Both the position numbers and the translations under genes were made by a program. A stretch of 64,000 nucleotides of DNA, from positions 140,878 through 204,877 of the forward strand of contig JH152989.1 of NCBI GenBank assembly GCA_000226015.1, written 5' to 3'. Under the pieces are notes generated by a model. The model was not told the DNA's origin. It did no database searches and worked only from the letters and a program-made list of their open reading frames with translations. This document shows positions 36,815 through 49,807 of this stretch, one piece after another; the stretch's first letter is position 1; the number at the start of each line of letters is the position of its first letter. Source of the DNA: Mnemiopsis leidyi. Its lineage: Eukaryota > Ctenophora > Tentaculata > Lobata > Bolinopsidae.

Positions 36815-37830
36815 CACGTGCAAACACTTTCCAACGTGCCTTCCTTTCAAAGTTCTCAAATCCGAGATGGCTGCACCTCAACGCCGCAGACTGAGTAGTT
36901 GGCACGTGACGCAATTACAGGCTTGTGTTTTGCGGGGGCTTCCCTGGCACATGTGAAAAGAGGAAACCTGCATAAACATCATGATAGAGTGCTTATACAT
37001 GATTGATCACGTGTTCACCACGACGAGGGTACTTTTTGAAACTTGATATCATTTTACCTGCATCCTCAGCGTCATTATTGCCAACTATATGATTCTAACC
37101 TTGAGTTATATACTTGAGTGGGTTAATATTTTTGGACAACCCGATTAGGTCGAGCTGAGAACGGGTGGGGTCCTCATCAGAACCACGGAATTTCATTACC
37201 TTAACCAGGGGCTGCCGGGCGACAACGTCCAATATCTCGGATACATATCGAATGTGTTGCCGCGGGTGACAATGTTGGAAGATAGCTAGTTTCTGCGGCA
37301 CCAATGACTGCGCTCTCTGTTCTGATGTTTTGTCGGCACGTGGTTACAATGCCCTCCTCAAAAACTCTCAATCCTTGTCTTTCTCCACGGGGGGACTTTG
37401 CCACGCAGCCCTTGCTAAGTAGAGAATGAAAAATAGGAGCTATCGTGGAGCAAGAGAGCGAGAGAGAGGAGTTGAATAAAAATTTGAAGAGTTTAGGGCT
37501 GGCTGGCACGTGCGGGCGCTACTTACGCCGGGTATTAGCGCTCTACAAATTGAGCAGGTTAAAATTTTCTCAATTATCGTATGATAAGATAATTGAAAGG
37601 AGAGGGTCCCCGTTTCGAGTTGATCACGTGCTCAGCGAGGCTGCGATCTCGGTAAATCCTAAATATACTCTAGGCTTCTCATTTTCGTTACCATTTGCTC
37701 GCATTTTGCTGTCTGTATCGCTTCATACCGGTTTAGATTCGCACCCTTAACTTGCACGTGCTCGTTGCGTGTTTCCTTGACGACGTGACGTCATAAACAC
37801 GTGATTAAACGTGTCTGGTAAGGTCACGTG
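36815..37830. promoter_or_regulatory. Dense cluster of nine CACGTG E-boxes
   Basis: CACGTG at 36815, 36903, 37008, 37337, 37507, 37625, 37755, 37798 and 37825, with a CRE palindrome TGACGTCA at 37786. At 40% G+C one expects about 0.15 such hexamers per kb if bases were independent. The cluster is the strongest candidate cis-regulatory element in the window; which bHLH factor would bind it, and which gene it serves, cannot be told from sequence. Confidence 0.5.
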
Positions 37831-38742
37831 GAAAGCGGGCCTTGCGTTGTTATCTTATTCAACCTAATCAACTTGTTCGTTCATTTTCTTGTATCTCTGT
37901 TGCAATTCAGTTACTCAACTGACACATTCAGTCACCTCCACCTGACGTTTTTCTAGTAAGCCAATTTTTCAGTATAAACCGATTCTAGTGTACTGATAAG
38001 TAAACCATTATTTGCCTGTTCTTGGATTTATCATTTTATATATCTTTAAATAGAATTTTATAGGTCATCTTTTCCAGACACTCTGAGAGGCTCCCGAAAT
38101 AACATTGCCACCTGTTCGATGATCATTGATCAGCGATTGTCGAATATGGTTGATCACAAAAATTGAAACCACCGAAGGGAAAATCTGGTCATTTTGGGAA
38201 GCTACTTTTAAGCATAATTCCTTTTTTCATCCATTTTACCCTGTTAGATAAAGATGACTAAAATCCAACTGGCCAACCCCTGATACCCAGAACCCTCAAT
38301 CTGAACAAAGTGCATTGCGCCCTTATATATATATTTTTTTATTTTGTGGACCAAGGCCTTGGAACCATGTGTCTAATTGTTTCAGTGCCGATTTAGATTT
38401 TTATCGCTGTAAATATCCGAAATTCTGTGATTACTGTTGCACCTTTTTCCAAAAATGACTTATAAAAGCCCAGTAAAATATCAAAAATGAAAAGATTGGG
38501 ATTCTCTCCAGCACATAGCATGCTTGGTCACTTAACTCTTGTGTTATTTTGGAGAACATGAAAAATTACAATTCAAATATTCCTTAAAATATAAATTGAT
38601 AGGATTATGTCAGCAATACGCAACTGTCATGCATTTAACTTCAAAACTCAAAATTATCGTTAAACGGACTTGATTTACAGATAACTAGTCACTGACCAGT
38701 AAATCGATATCCATGCTATTCTCGTTACCAACTTTCCCTTTT

Positions 38743-39027
38743 TTAAGAAATCAGACACAGATTTGACGGAGCATGATCGAACAATTTTTTAACAACGTCG
38801 TCCTCATTGAAATCCTCATTCTCATCTTCTTCAACTTCAGCAACAAGCGCGCCTTTGCTGTTTACAACACAATGAACTAACGTCAAGAACCCTTGATCCA
38901 TTCTCAGAAATGGTAATCTCAATTTATATTTGCCTCTTGTCTTCGTTTGTAGTGTTCGCATTGCAATAATCGTACCTTTTACCATCGTCCTTGGAGGAGT
39001 CGGCTTGACGCCGGTATACAATTGCAT
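38743..39027 (-). CDS. Small acidic hypothetical protein
   Basis: 94-codon ORF from an ATG at 39027 to TAA at 38743. The sequence opens MQLYTGVKPTPPRTMVKGTI, is basic in the middle and then acidic (EVEEDENEDFNEDD), ending LFDHAPSNLCLIS. The composition is protein-like for AT-rich DNA, but I recognise no family, and no splice partner or promoter is clear. It could be a solitary small gene, a retrocopy piece or chance. Confidence 0.3.
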   Translation of the reverse strand: MQLYTGVKPTPPRTMVKGTIIAMRTLQTKTRGKYKLRLPFLRMDQGFLTLVHCVVNSKGALVAEVEEDENEDFNEDDVVKKLFDHAPSNLCLIS

Positions 39028-40378
39028 TGAATTCCTATTATTAAAACTTCAACAAGTGTAGTTAACCCACATTGATTGTTGCTCACCCCAGTCTAAATGA
39101 CTCATTTCAATGAGATTTTACATTCAAATTTGCTGATGTTTAATTGCTTACGTGCATCATTTCATGGTATTATTTTAAGAAGGTAGTATATTTCCAAGAT
39201 GTCATAAAGAAAAAACATAGTTAAGAATTCATCCTATTTCATTTCCTATCAGTTTTGAGCATAAAACCCACAGTAAAAGTGGCTCAAATAAAGCCATTCA
39301 GTTTCTTAGATTGTTTGCCATTCAACTGTGTTTAGAATATTCTCCCTTCACCGGAAACGCAATCTCTTCCAAAGAACCTACTCCGTTTCTTTTCTTCTCT
39401 CCTTTCCAATTTAAATCCTGTTTGGTCCTACAACTAGCTTAACCTAAACTTACCACGTTTTCATCCACTTCCTCCAAGATAAGATAAAAGCCACTTCTAA
39501 AAGCCACTTCTACGCTAGGGTTTTATTGAAGCTATCATCTCTACGTTTCATTTTCGGTTCACTGTTAACATTTAGCTCCATCTCGGCATTACCAAGCTGC
39601 CACCGATTTAAGGTGAACCTTTTAGTAACAGTAAAATCGAACCGTGAGTAAGTCATTACCGTTAGCCGGAACTAAGAAGTTAGAACGGTTTCAACTTTCA
39701 GTGCATACTTTTTAAATGATAGCTTACTTTCGTCATCCGCTCACTTTCATTATTTGTCCAAAACCACTTGATTTTTGACCTGATGTGCTGCCGCGTAGTG
39801 GTACTGTCACAAATCCAGTGAATACTTGAGTATCTTATGAATTTATTTGGTGACTTCTGAGTAGTACATGACTATACAGAGTGGAATCTTTATCATTTTC
39901 ATATCATCTGTCTGTGTTTCTTCCTTGTCCGTCAGTCGGATGAATTGTGGGTGATTTTTACTGATAACTCATGTATCTCACCAAATGATCTAATTCTTGA
40001 ATAACTCTCTTGAATGGAAGTTTCCAATGCGCCTCTTAAAATGAAATGTCATCAAATTTTGCTATTTTTTAGACAAAAGGCTGCCTAACAATCACATTTG
40101 TGACAAAGCGGAACACAGTTACACTTAGACCCTGGCTCCTATCACGTGACCTTGATCAACCTATCAGAATGGAAGTTAACAATGAGGTGCAACTCTCCCC
40201 CTTACCCTGCAAATCTTCATCAAAAATCAGAGAAAATTAGTCTGGCAGTTGGCACGGGATCATTGTTTCCATCGGCGTTCTCTAACTCAAATATTGAGAG
40301 ACTCCCGACCCTCCGTTTTAGCTAAGTGGTAAACCAATCAGTGGATCCAGAGGCAAGATTGTTGCTCTGAAAGCACGG

Positions 40379-40415
40379 CACGTGACCACTCACTGTGCCA
40401 ACCAGGCCAGCCAAT
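40379..40415. promoter_or_regulatory. E-box / CCAAT pair
   Basis: CACGTG at 40379 with CCAAT at 40411. Neighbouring CACGTG sites at 40143 and 40643 make a looser group of three in 500 bases. Motif evidence only. Confidence 0.3.
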
Positions 40416-43400
40416 CCCGGCTAAACGTGTGGGAAAGTTTACCTTCAAGTGTGGACGTCTTCTCATCTGACTGTTTCATCAGGATTAGGACTGAGGAGAG
40501 AAAAATAAGAGGAGGAGGCCCAGCTGACTCCGGTGTAATTCTGTTGACTATTCAGCAAAGCTCATCAGATTTGCACCTTTTTGTTTTCCGCTAACAGGAT
40601 AACAGCGTGCTGTTTAAAACCGCTGATCGAGTTTGTTGTCGTCACGTGACCCTCCTCCTCTACCTAAGTGGTTTTGTTTTGGCCATTTGACTGGTAGGCG
40701 TGCTTTTATTGGCGGTCAACTCCGGAGTAAAATCACTTTACAGCTCAAATAATATTTGTAATGTTATTGCCCTGTTTCGCTTCCAGGTCGCACTTTGTCT
40801 TTCTTCCTTTGTTACCTGTTACTCAACAATTTAATAATTTCTTGATTAGGTCTTATCTGAAGGAAAGTTTATAACGTTTCGATACTAATAACTTAAGTAA
40901 AAGTCTTGTCCGTCACTGTTGGAAATGGGCCTGAAAGTAATATAACGGTTATTTATCTGTCAAAAAGTTGTCGCTCTTTCAATTTGCCCTTTGTTTTCTT
41001 AAATAAATCTGTCGACGATTTTTTGTGAAATCCACGCAGCGGTCCTCTCGAATTTCATCGTGTTACTATGGTAGCTCAAAGGATGACTTTTTAAATGCTC
41101 GCTATTCTCATAATATCAAAAAAAGAGAATGTGATTTGGAATTGAGTACCCGTAACCACCCATTTAAATACCTCAGCTCCTCCTAGAAGCACGATTGCAT
41201 GAGAAAACTTTTGGAAAAAAGGCAGGACCGCCCATTGCTTTAATTGACAAGCGGGACGATACAAATGGACAGCTTTCAAGAGCAATTTTCTTAAAAGGTT
41301 TTTAAGGATTTTTCCGAATATTTCCCGGAGTAAATATCCCTCGGTTCGATCAGCAAGGTGTCAGTAGCAGTTCATGTCCTCAGGGAAATTGTTGAAATTT
41401 TCATGTTTGAAGAAAACCATTTAGCTGAAAACGCCATTAATTGTTGATGGCTATACAGCTTGATGTTGATAAAGCAATTTTCTTACTGAGTCATTTTTAT
41501 GATTTTGCGGTTCCGGTATGAGTGCCCTATCTGACGCTCTCAAAAACCATCAAATCTTTTCTTTGTGGCACATATTTTGTTTTCTGTGTTGCGTTTCATT
41601 CAAACCTGTATTTCTTAAAAACCCTTTATAAATCTCCAGATTATATAATTCCTCATATCCAACATGCTCTGTTGAAATCTCGCTTGGCAGTCCGTTACCT
41701 AGCAGCTAAGCAGATTAGAACAACAATAATCACGTGACCAGGGCGTATTTCTCCCTCCACCCGTTTTCAACCACCTGTCTCTCTCTCTCACCCGCTACTT
41801 CACTGCCGATCGTGAAATATTCTGTATTTTGGTTGGAGATTTAGCTCTCTACCACGCGGTTCCGGGAGATATTAATGCTAACGAGGTAGGGAGGCAGCAT
41901 GTGCTGCGGAATCCCCTGCTGCCCTGCCTCCCCTGCCTGTAGTGGTTTCCCCCTCCACTACCACTGCGGATTAATCTACCGCAAACAGCCCTGCCCTAGT
42001 GATTGTTATGTTCACCCTCCCTAACATGTGAGTAATGGGTCGGGCTGGTCTCTGTTTTTCTAGGATATATGGGTCGGTCCCTGTTTTTCTACTGGCCCCC
42101 TGAAGCTCCAATAAATAATCCAGGATTTTATTCGATCTAAGAGCCATCAACCTTGCACTACGTCAAATGAAACTCCATGTCATCTTTAATTCCTGGAATT
42201 CATTTTAACCGCCCCTGAGCAACTGGATATTTGCTTATAAAGTTACAGCTGGCATGGTATGCTTCCTCCCGTAAAATCTACCGTTTTGATGACTCAATTG
42301 TTTTTGTTTACAATACACATATATATATGCAAGGCTCACGTCTGAATAAGTGCTGCAGTTTGTGGAGGGCATGACGCTCCAATAATGCCACCATCAAATA
42401 ACAGCTGCACCGTGATGCGCGCTCCATCGTTTCCGGTAACGGTAGCCGCACATTAAAAACATTATCCGAGCACCTGCCATATAACGGTTAATCCCCCATT
42501 ATCGGACTTCTCGTTGGATTTGTTATAGCTTGCTTTGTATTATAATGCTGAGTCGGGGTTCCTATTGTTTGTTATTTTTGTGTCTGATGTTGCTTGAGTT
42601 CTTGGACTCTTGTTCGGTATATATATTGGCTATCTTGGGTGTACAGTAGCCTGATGTGGAATAAAGTCGGACCCGCGTCTCGGATTAATATTGGAGCTGA
42701 TACCCAGCCGCTTTGAACTTCTCAATTTGGTAACCGTCAGGCTCTCTTTCTCTCTCGCTCGTCTTGCTTCGATAACTGTGTTGGGCTAAAATCCATCAGT
42801 GTCTGGCCGAAATGTGTAAGCCTGAGTAGCAATTTAAGCTAACTAGCATCCAACCGTACCTCATTAAATATAACAACATATAGAGGAGACTTTAAATCTC
42901 ACCCAATGGAGAGTCCTCGTTTTGTCACGAGGCTGCTGGTTAGCCACCAAATGAGTCAAATGTGGTCACGTGATTTTTAATGCGGGATGTGGAATAATTT
43001 GATACAATGCACATACATATTTTATTATTTTAACCGTACAATTCCCGCACAATTTTATTTCCAGTTTTTCACTTAAATTGGCATATGGTTGTGAAGTCAC
43101 GAAATTCGTATGTTTTGTTGAGCGAAAATTTCTTATCGGTGCATTCATGTACCAAGAGCTTGGTGAGCGCTGAGTAGCAGGGTCTAGCAAAATACAGGCC
43201 CTCTTGGGCGTGGGCCTACCTGCTTGATTAATCTTCCGAATTGATGTCACCAGCTCTAATTTAACGATTTGAAAAGTTTTTACGAGATTCACGATTGATT
43301 TTGTCAAGCATCTCAAATATATCGTCAGTCGTTTACTTCGCCCCTCAGGTCCATATCAGTATTCATGCCTTGATTCATTCGAAAAAAATTGCAGCGCAGA

Positions 43401-43725
43401 TCCATACTTCACCCCACTTCGTTGCCTCAATTTAATCTACTTTTTCTCCAACCTTATTCAGAATTAACGCTCGGGCCCTCCAGGGCAAGCTCCTAATCCT
43501 TTCAATTTGATGTTGGGTAATTAGAACGCTCCGGCACACTCTCTCAAAGGATGCTGCCGAAGAAAGGTGGGTTTGACAAAGGAGCTAGAACAGATATTAA
43601 TGAAGATCAAGCCAACCAAATCGCGTACGTTAGACGCAAGCTGATTAATGTTTTGTCTTTGCCGGGCGAATTAAAAACGTTAATCACGAAAGTGTAACAA
43701 TGGTGCGGCTTGTGGGATACTTTGC

Positions 43726-43826
43726 CACGTGGTACGCTGCTGATGTTAGCACTTCACAAAACGCGGTGTTTCACGTGTCCTTTTTCAAATGTCACGTGAC
43801 CCCTGTTTTCTGGAGGTCTAACCAAT
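43726..43826. promoter_or_regulatory. Three E-boxes and a CCAAT box
   Basis: CACGTG at 43726, 43772 and 43793 (the last inside the ten-base palindrome GTCACGTGAC, the CLEAR-type site of TFEB/MITF factors), then ACCAATGGG at 43821. Motif evidence only. Confidence 0.4.
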
Positions 43827-44439
43827 GGGGTCCCTCGTAGGGCAAGCTTATCTTGCTTGAATCTCGGCCGATAGAGATGAATCACAAAAAACTGGAGGTA
43901 ATCAAGGCTACGGTCGCTACAAAAATAATCAAAATAATAACACTCGTGACAAGGTAAGAAAGATGATAAATGAGCGTATCATCAGTATCAGTTGATCAAC
44001 TTTAACTTAATGTTCATCCCGCCCTCAGTTTGGTCATGAACAATTTTGTGATTATATTCCCTGCACAAAAGTATTCCCCGCATTAAACTTTAAAGGGTTT
44101 GGTTTCGTCACGTTGCGATCTCATAAATATCAAGACTTTCTGCAGGAGGAATGGACGAAAAGTTGAGCTATTTCTGATAGCTTTTCCCTCTAATTCTCAA
44201 TTCCCTAGGTAAGTTAAAGAAATTCGGCCTATAGAACAGCTCTGGTTTACTTTCTTACCGATTCAATCTTGGAAATTCTAAATGTACTAAGCTATCCGTA
44301 TCATGATGCCTGGTAACCAAGACAACAAGTATCATCTGCTCATCTCTTTCCCTCCGCAAACATCTCGCCATCCTCCTGTTCTAGCTAGGACCAGGCCCTG
44401 GCTACATCAGTATCTTTTGAACACGTTGTCGGTACGGCA

Positions 44440-44700
44440 TCAACACGAGATTCCCATCACGGCAATATGTGTGATGGAGAAATTGTCAACAGGCACCTCA
44501 AGCAAGCTTCCACCATCAACAACGACAACAGGTGTCTCCACCCGAGATATAATCTGGCGGACATCGTCAGGAACCAGGTAACGAGGAACTGCTACACAGC
44601 TTGCAGTTAATGGGCCAGGAACGTCTCCGAGCATGAACCACTGTTCTGTGCGTATCTTGTCCTGATCTGTGCACGGTGGATTATTTGGTCCACATCGAGA
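44440..44700 (-). CDS. Possible gene fragment of unknown family
   Basis: Minus-strand frame open for about 85 codons and ending near 44440. It includes DQDKIRTEQWFMLGDVPGPL, VAVPRYLVPDDVRQIISRVE and TPVVVVDGGSLLEVPVDNFS. The wording is fluent and hydrophobic-core-like, as in a real domain, and an ATG at 44634 could start it. I recognise no family and see no reliable splice sites. It may be a pseudogene or transposon piece. Confidence 0.25.
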   Translation of the reverse strand, partial: SRCGPNNPPCTDQDKIRTEQWFMLGDVPGPLTASCVAVPRYLVPDDVRQIISRVETPVVVVDGGSLLEVPVDNFSITHIAVMGISC

Positions 44701-45015
44701 AATTTAGGATATTTACCTGGGTCCTGCAGATTGCACGTGGCGTTACTAGACGTTCGTTACTCTTGCCCATCATTATACCGTCGAGTTGATCTTTAAGGCT
44801 GGGGGTCCCTATATCGATATCAGCTGTGTGTGTTATGTGCGTGCTCCTGGTTTAAGTTCGACGCGTTTACGTTTGTTTAATCTTAAAACATGAGCGCTCA
44901 GCAGGGGGTGTAAATATTGATTAGTTTAAACAAAAACAAGCGACCATAAAACAGATCCAGGACTGGTTTGACATGCGATGGAGCCGTCACACCAATTAAA
45001 GGACACGACTTCAGT

Positions 45016-45038
45016 CACGTGACGCTGGCTGAGACCAA
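45016..45038. promoter_or_regulatory. E-box / CCAAT pair
   Basis: CACGTG at 45016 inside GTCACGTGAC, then GACCAATGAG with CCAAT at 45034. Motif evidence only. Confidence 0.35.
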
Positions 45039-47957
45039 TGAGTGAGTTATAGCAACGCCAGGGTATGCTTGTTAACCCTAAAACACTGTTTGAATTAATA
45101 TATTGCTTTCAAAGGCTATTCAAGGTGGCATTATCGAAACCTTTGAAATAGTGAAGTTGGCGGTGACGCGAATTTACGATCATCATTTCCTCCCGATCGG
45201 TTACGGATTTGGTCACTTGAAGCTGGAGTTTGTCAGGTCACAATGAGTCACTAAAGCATAGTTTTACTTATCCTTCGTAATGAAAGAATGGTATCTGTCA
45301 GTCGTCACAAGGTATCCCTATCGTGTATTCAATAGTAACTAAGGATTCAAACCCTTGCTTGTGCTGTTAAGAGTGTTTAGAGCTTTAAGTTAAAAACTGT
45401 TTTATTGCTTTATCGCCTCTCCTCGAAACAATTTTCTAACCCCGACAAAAAGTTGTGTCCGTCCCCATTGGACGATGGGTCTGAACGTTAACTACCAGTA
45501 GACAACAGTTGGGATGTTCTTGTGTTCCAGCTGGAGCCCCACCCAACTCCCCTTCCGGTCTCCACAGAGTATTACCATACTAAGTAGTTAATGTTACCCG
45601 GGATAATTCACTAACGCTTCAGCATGTTTTAAGATAGTTTTCACCATTTGCACTCTGAGCTATATCCCGATCTAAAGAGGAGTGGGGGTTTTCCCCCCAC
45701 CCGCCCAAGAGAGATATCTTCATTTCGATTAGTTTCTTCTTAATTTGGTGGCAATGAACTTCCACGATTGAAAATATCCGTCCTTGGTCCAATCTGTTGG
45801 GGAACGTGTTTTCAAAACGTTGTTTATGTTTGGGTGAGATTGAGGGCTACGGGGCGGGGGTTTGGGTTGACCGGCGTTGATAGTTTCTGCTTTAAATGCA
45901 GGAAAATTAATGAGATTTCTCTCTCTCTCTCTCCACCTTGTAAATACATCTCGTTCAAATTTGTTGGCTGCGTGACACACGTGCCGCTTTTAGCGTAAAC
46001 AACCTAAATTGATTAAACTCTCAATTCTTGGAAGCTAGTGCAGCATGTATTTCCCGTGCTTTCCCAAGGCTGGGCTGTGATAGAGAAATTTAAGGAATTT
46101 TAAGGCTGGATACCTGTTCTTAGAATTGAACAAAATCGCTTGTTCTTTTGTGATGACGCAAAAGCTTTGATAAAATTCCTAGATCCGTTATGCTAAAAAT
46201 CCATTATTTCACTTCTCTAACAATTTCAATTCTGAACCGTCAACCCTCTGACAACTTTTATCCGATCGTTAATCGCAATGCAGATTTTAGGGCACGAATT
46301 TTACATAGTTTAAACTAATTTGTTGTGGATAAACCCAGGCAAGGGCGTACACACGATTCCCGCATTCGCCTTTAGTTGCATACGTTGATTGTTTAACTGT
46401 TTAAAAGTCGGACCTTATTTTGGACACCCATATATTTCATGGAGAGCCCTAATTTTAAGAAAATACAAGTTAAAACCGACCAAAGCCAAGGATATGCGTA
46501 GTTTTTTTTTTCTATTTGTCCGCAACTTACTCAACTCACTTCCACAGAAACCACCTCCAACACCGATATGAAACCTTAAAATCCCCCCAATCGGGTCGCT
46601 GAATTGACAGCTGATAAATAAGCAAGCTAAATTTGCCTATGGCAAGCACGATCAGACATTAACCACGGCGAGATATCGCTCCAGCTGTATACCTGCTGAG
46701 CGTCGTTCAAATGTTTAATCACACGGCAGTCCCTCCCGGCCCCTGTCAAATTTTCTTGATTGGTGAGATCAGAAGTGACGGATTGAGCACGGCCACCCCA
46801 CTCGACACGATCGTGTTGACACTCCGTGTCACTCGATAGCGAGATGCACTTAGAATTAATAAATTTCAAATCTTTTTAGACCGTCCCGGTAATGAGTCTG
46901 TCAGAAGCTGTCTTGTATACGCCCTGCTTCTGAGTAATCAGCGGCGGAGAGTTCATATCACGTGACTTTGGCTCGTGTCACGTGACCCGGCAGCCTCCTC
47001 CTCCTCCTCCTCGCGAGGATCTAGATAGTCCAACTTTGTGTGCTTGCATCTTGTCGCAGCAGACAGGGGGATTGGGGCACAAGCACCAGATTTTAGCAGT
47101 TGTCAGCTGTTTATAAGGTTATGCTGCTTATATAAGGTCATGTTGCTTATATTCTTCAGGTTATGTCGTTTATGAGACTTTCTATAACAGTTCATGAGTT
47201 CTTTCAACCTCATATTCAGGTAGTAGTTGCAATTTATGTTAAGTTTATTCTGAACTCGCCCTTTTTAATATACGCAAGTAGGATCGATATACCGTTATTA
47301 AGAACTTAACTCGCTCTTGCACTGTCTAACAGCTTATTATAAGTGGGTTCATAACACGAGCTTCTGTATTTTGAAACTGATTTTTACAACCGTTTATCTT
47401 GGCGCACTCCGAAGATAATGATATGCGCAACGATGTTTAGAACTTGCCAATGTGTTCAAAAAGGTTGATACACATTAAGTTTAAACAGTGTCCTTGCGTA
47501 ACGCCCCACTAAAATAAGAAAATAGGTGCAACTCAGTACGCATCGGTTACTTGGAAACCGTTTAGTTGATAATAGTTCAGGAGTGTGCAATTCCCTCGCC
47601 ACGAAATCTATATTTGTTCCAACTTCCATTAGATAAATGTTGCCCATAGGTTTTGGTCAAGGCACCGATCCTGTAAGCTAAGAAATTTCTTTATGATAAC
47701 CAGTATTGTAAGTACGTGAAACAATGAAATTTGCCCGGCTACTACGATCACGAAGTGTAAGAAATTCAAACCAATCACGTTGAAAGGTGCAATCATGTGA
47801 CTTCATAATTTCTAATAAACATTGGTTTTTCACCATTTTCACGACTAAAATTGTTAGTTAATTTGGCTGATTTGATTGTTGTAACCAAGCGCGTTACCAT
47901 GCTCACGATTGACACAATGCACGCGTTCTCTAAGTTACCGATTTAAAGCCTCGCCGT

Positions 47958-47983
47958 CACGTGCCACGCTTTTCTGGACCAAT
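47958..47983. promoter_or_regulatory. E-box / CCAAT pair
   Basis: CACGTG at 47958 followed by GACCAATCA with CCAAT at 47979, a good NF-Y match. Motif evidence only. Confidence 0.35.
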
Positions 47984-49785
47984 CAACTCGCGTTATTTCA
48001 GCAGCGGATCGGCTTCATTGTCTTGACGAGAATCCAAACCTCACCTCGACATTGTACTATCGTCCTTTTGTTTCAAGATTTTTTTGCTTTCTTTGAGTCT
48101 TTCGAGCTTCGCTGATTTTATTTTTATTTTTTTATATCGGCAGAATTAGTGCTTTATTCTCGAGCGCGAGAGTTGATCGATCTCTCGCTCTTCTTTTAAA
48201 ACCTGAAATTTGTTTTACAACGCTTGTCTTGGCAATCTCTGTTCGCCGCGGAGACTCAAGATAAATTACACCCGCAAGATTGCACTAGTGCTTTAGCATC
48301 ATTTTCGTGTCTTGGCAAAAGGATCAATTATATAGCAGTTCACCGAAAAATGAAATTAATCGATCTTAGCAAGCCTGTTCGGCGTTTGTGCTACTTGAAA
48401 TTCAATAAATTCATGAGACATTTTCCCCACAACTGCTGTGCCAATTCCATGTTCTCACGAAATTTGGAAACATAGGATGCCGGTCAAAATTAGCCTTTCA
48501 ACATGGAGATGAATCTAAAAAGAGGAGGCATTATATTTGACAGTTGGTTAAAACAGAACTGTACGTTCTCACAATTTGACGGGTCTACTCCTTACGACAA
48601 GGAGAAAACACGCCCTTGTATACTGATATCCAGCCCTCTTTGATCTTTCACTGCAGCTTTCACCAAACTGGGCGAGAGCCTTAATTTTCTATCACCAAAA
48701 CGGGGCAATCCGCAATTTTACTAAATGAGTCAGCCCTGAACCCGTGCTCCCTCTAAGTTATGATAATAGAGTTAAAAGTTTGAGCGTATCTGCGACTTAC
48801 GATTATACCTTAGACAGCTGACCAAATACCCGGCAGAACATTCGTTAGATTCTTTCATTGGAGGAAAATAGGTGCCATGTCAAAATTTGGCGAATCCTTG
48901 AATTTGATCATACTTTCTTCGGCAGCTTTTTTCGAGTTTATTTTCTGTCTGTTTTTTCTTGCGTTATGCTATTTCGTAATATTTTGTCCTAAATTTAGGC
49001 TGTCTTGCTTTCAGAAAGATTTTCCAGGTGAACTTGCTTGTAGCGTATTTATAGCATGTTAAAGATTTGAATATTCTGTATCTGTCTGCTTTATTATTAC
49101 ATCCTGTGACGTATTATGAAAATCTGCTTACACAAACACTACCAAAAACCAAAATTGATGAGTGGGTGGCAAAAGCTGCATCGTTTAAATTTGGCAAAGT
49201 TCAACCATCAGTTTTTTTGCTGTCCACATGCCTAATTTAAGTTGTCAGCGACTTCAAAAGTTTCTAAAAACCTGACAGCTTTACCCGACTTGGATCCGTA
49301 CCCTCCGTTTTTTTCGACCAACCAGCAGACCTGAGATGCAATGACAATATACCTGTTGCGATTTATAGAAATGTGCGTCGAGCGCTGTAGCAGGTTTAAA
49401 TAATTCTCTTTTTTCTTCAGGAGAAGTGCGGCGAACCCGGGTTATATGTTCATTGAAAACATTTGAGTGCCTAGCGTTGTCCGTCTATCCTAATTGCTAA
49501 AACCTCCTGTTAAACCGCGTTACCCATCAGTACTCAATACAAATGCATTGACACGGGGTCGCGCGGATAAATTCAAATAGTTTCTACATTTTATCTCTGT
49601 TTAAAGTAGCTGTTGACGAGCAGCAATTTACCTCGTGGTGGTGGAGGAGGAGGAAGTGGAAAAGAAAGGAGGACCCTAGCGCTACCTAGGTCCAGTTTAA
49701 ACGGAGTTACCCCTTCACTTCCTTACCTATGGTCAAATCAGGCACACTTACAGGATCTGTTTTTGTCCAATCTTGGGGTGACTCT

Positions 49786-49807
49786 CACGTGGTCTACGTC
49801 GACCAAT
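49786..49807. promoter_or_regulatory. E-box / CCAAT pair
   Basis: CACGTG at 49786 and GACCAATGAG with CCAAT at 49803, spaced almost as at 45016-45038. A further CACGTG follows at 49850 beside GTTTAAAC at 49858. Confidence 0.35.

Noticed and set aside
36648-36956. Overlapping ORFs on both strands at the E-box cluster
   Set aside because: Both strands are open at once because the stretch is GC-richer; neither looks like a protein family.
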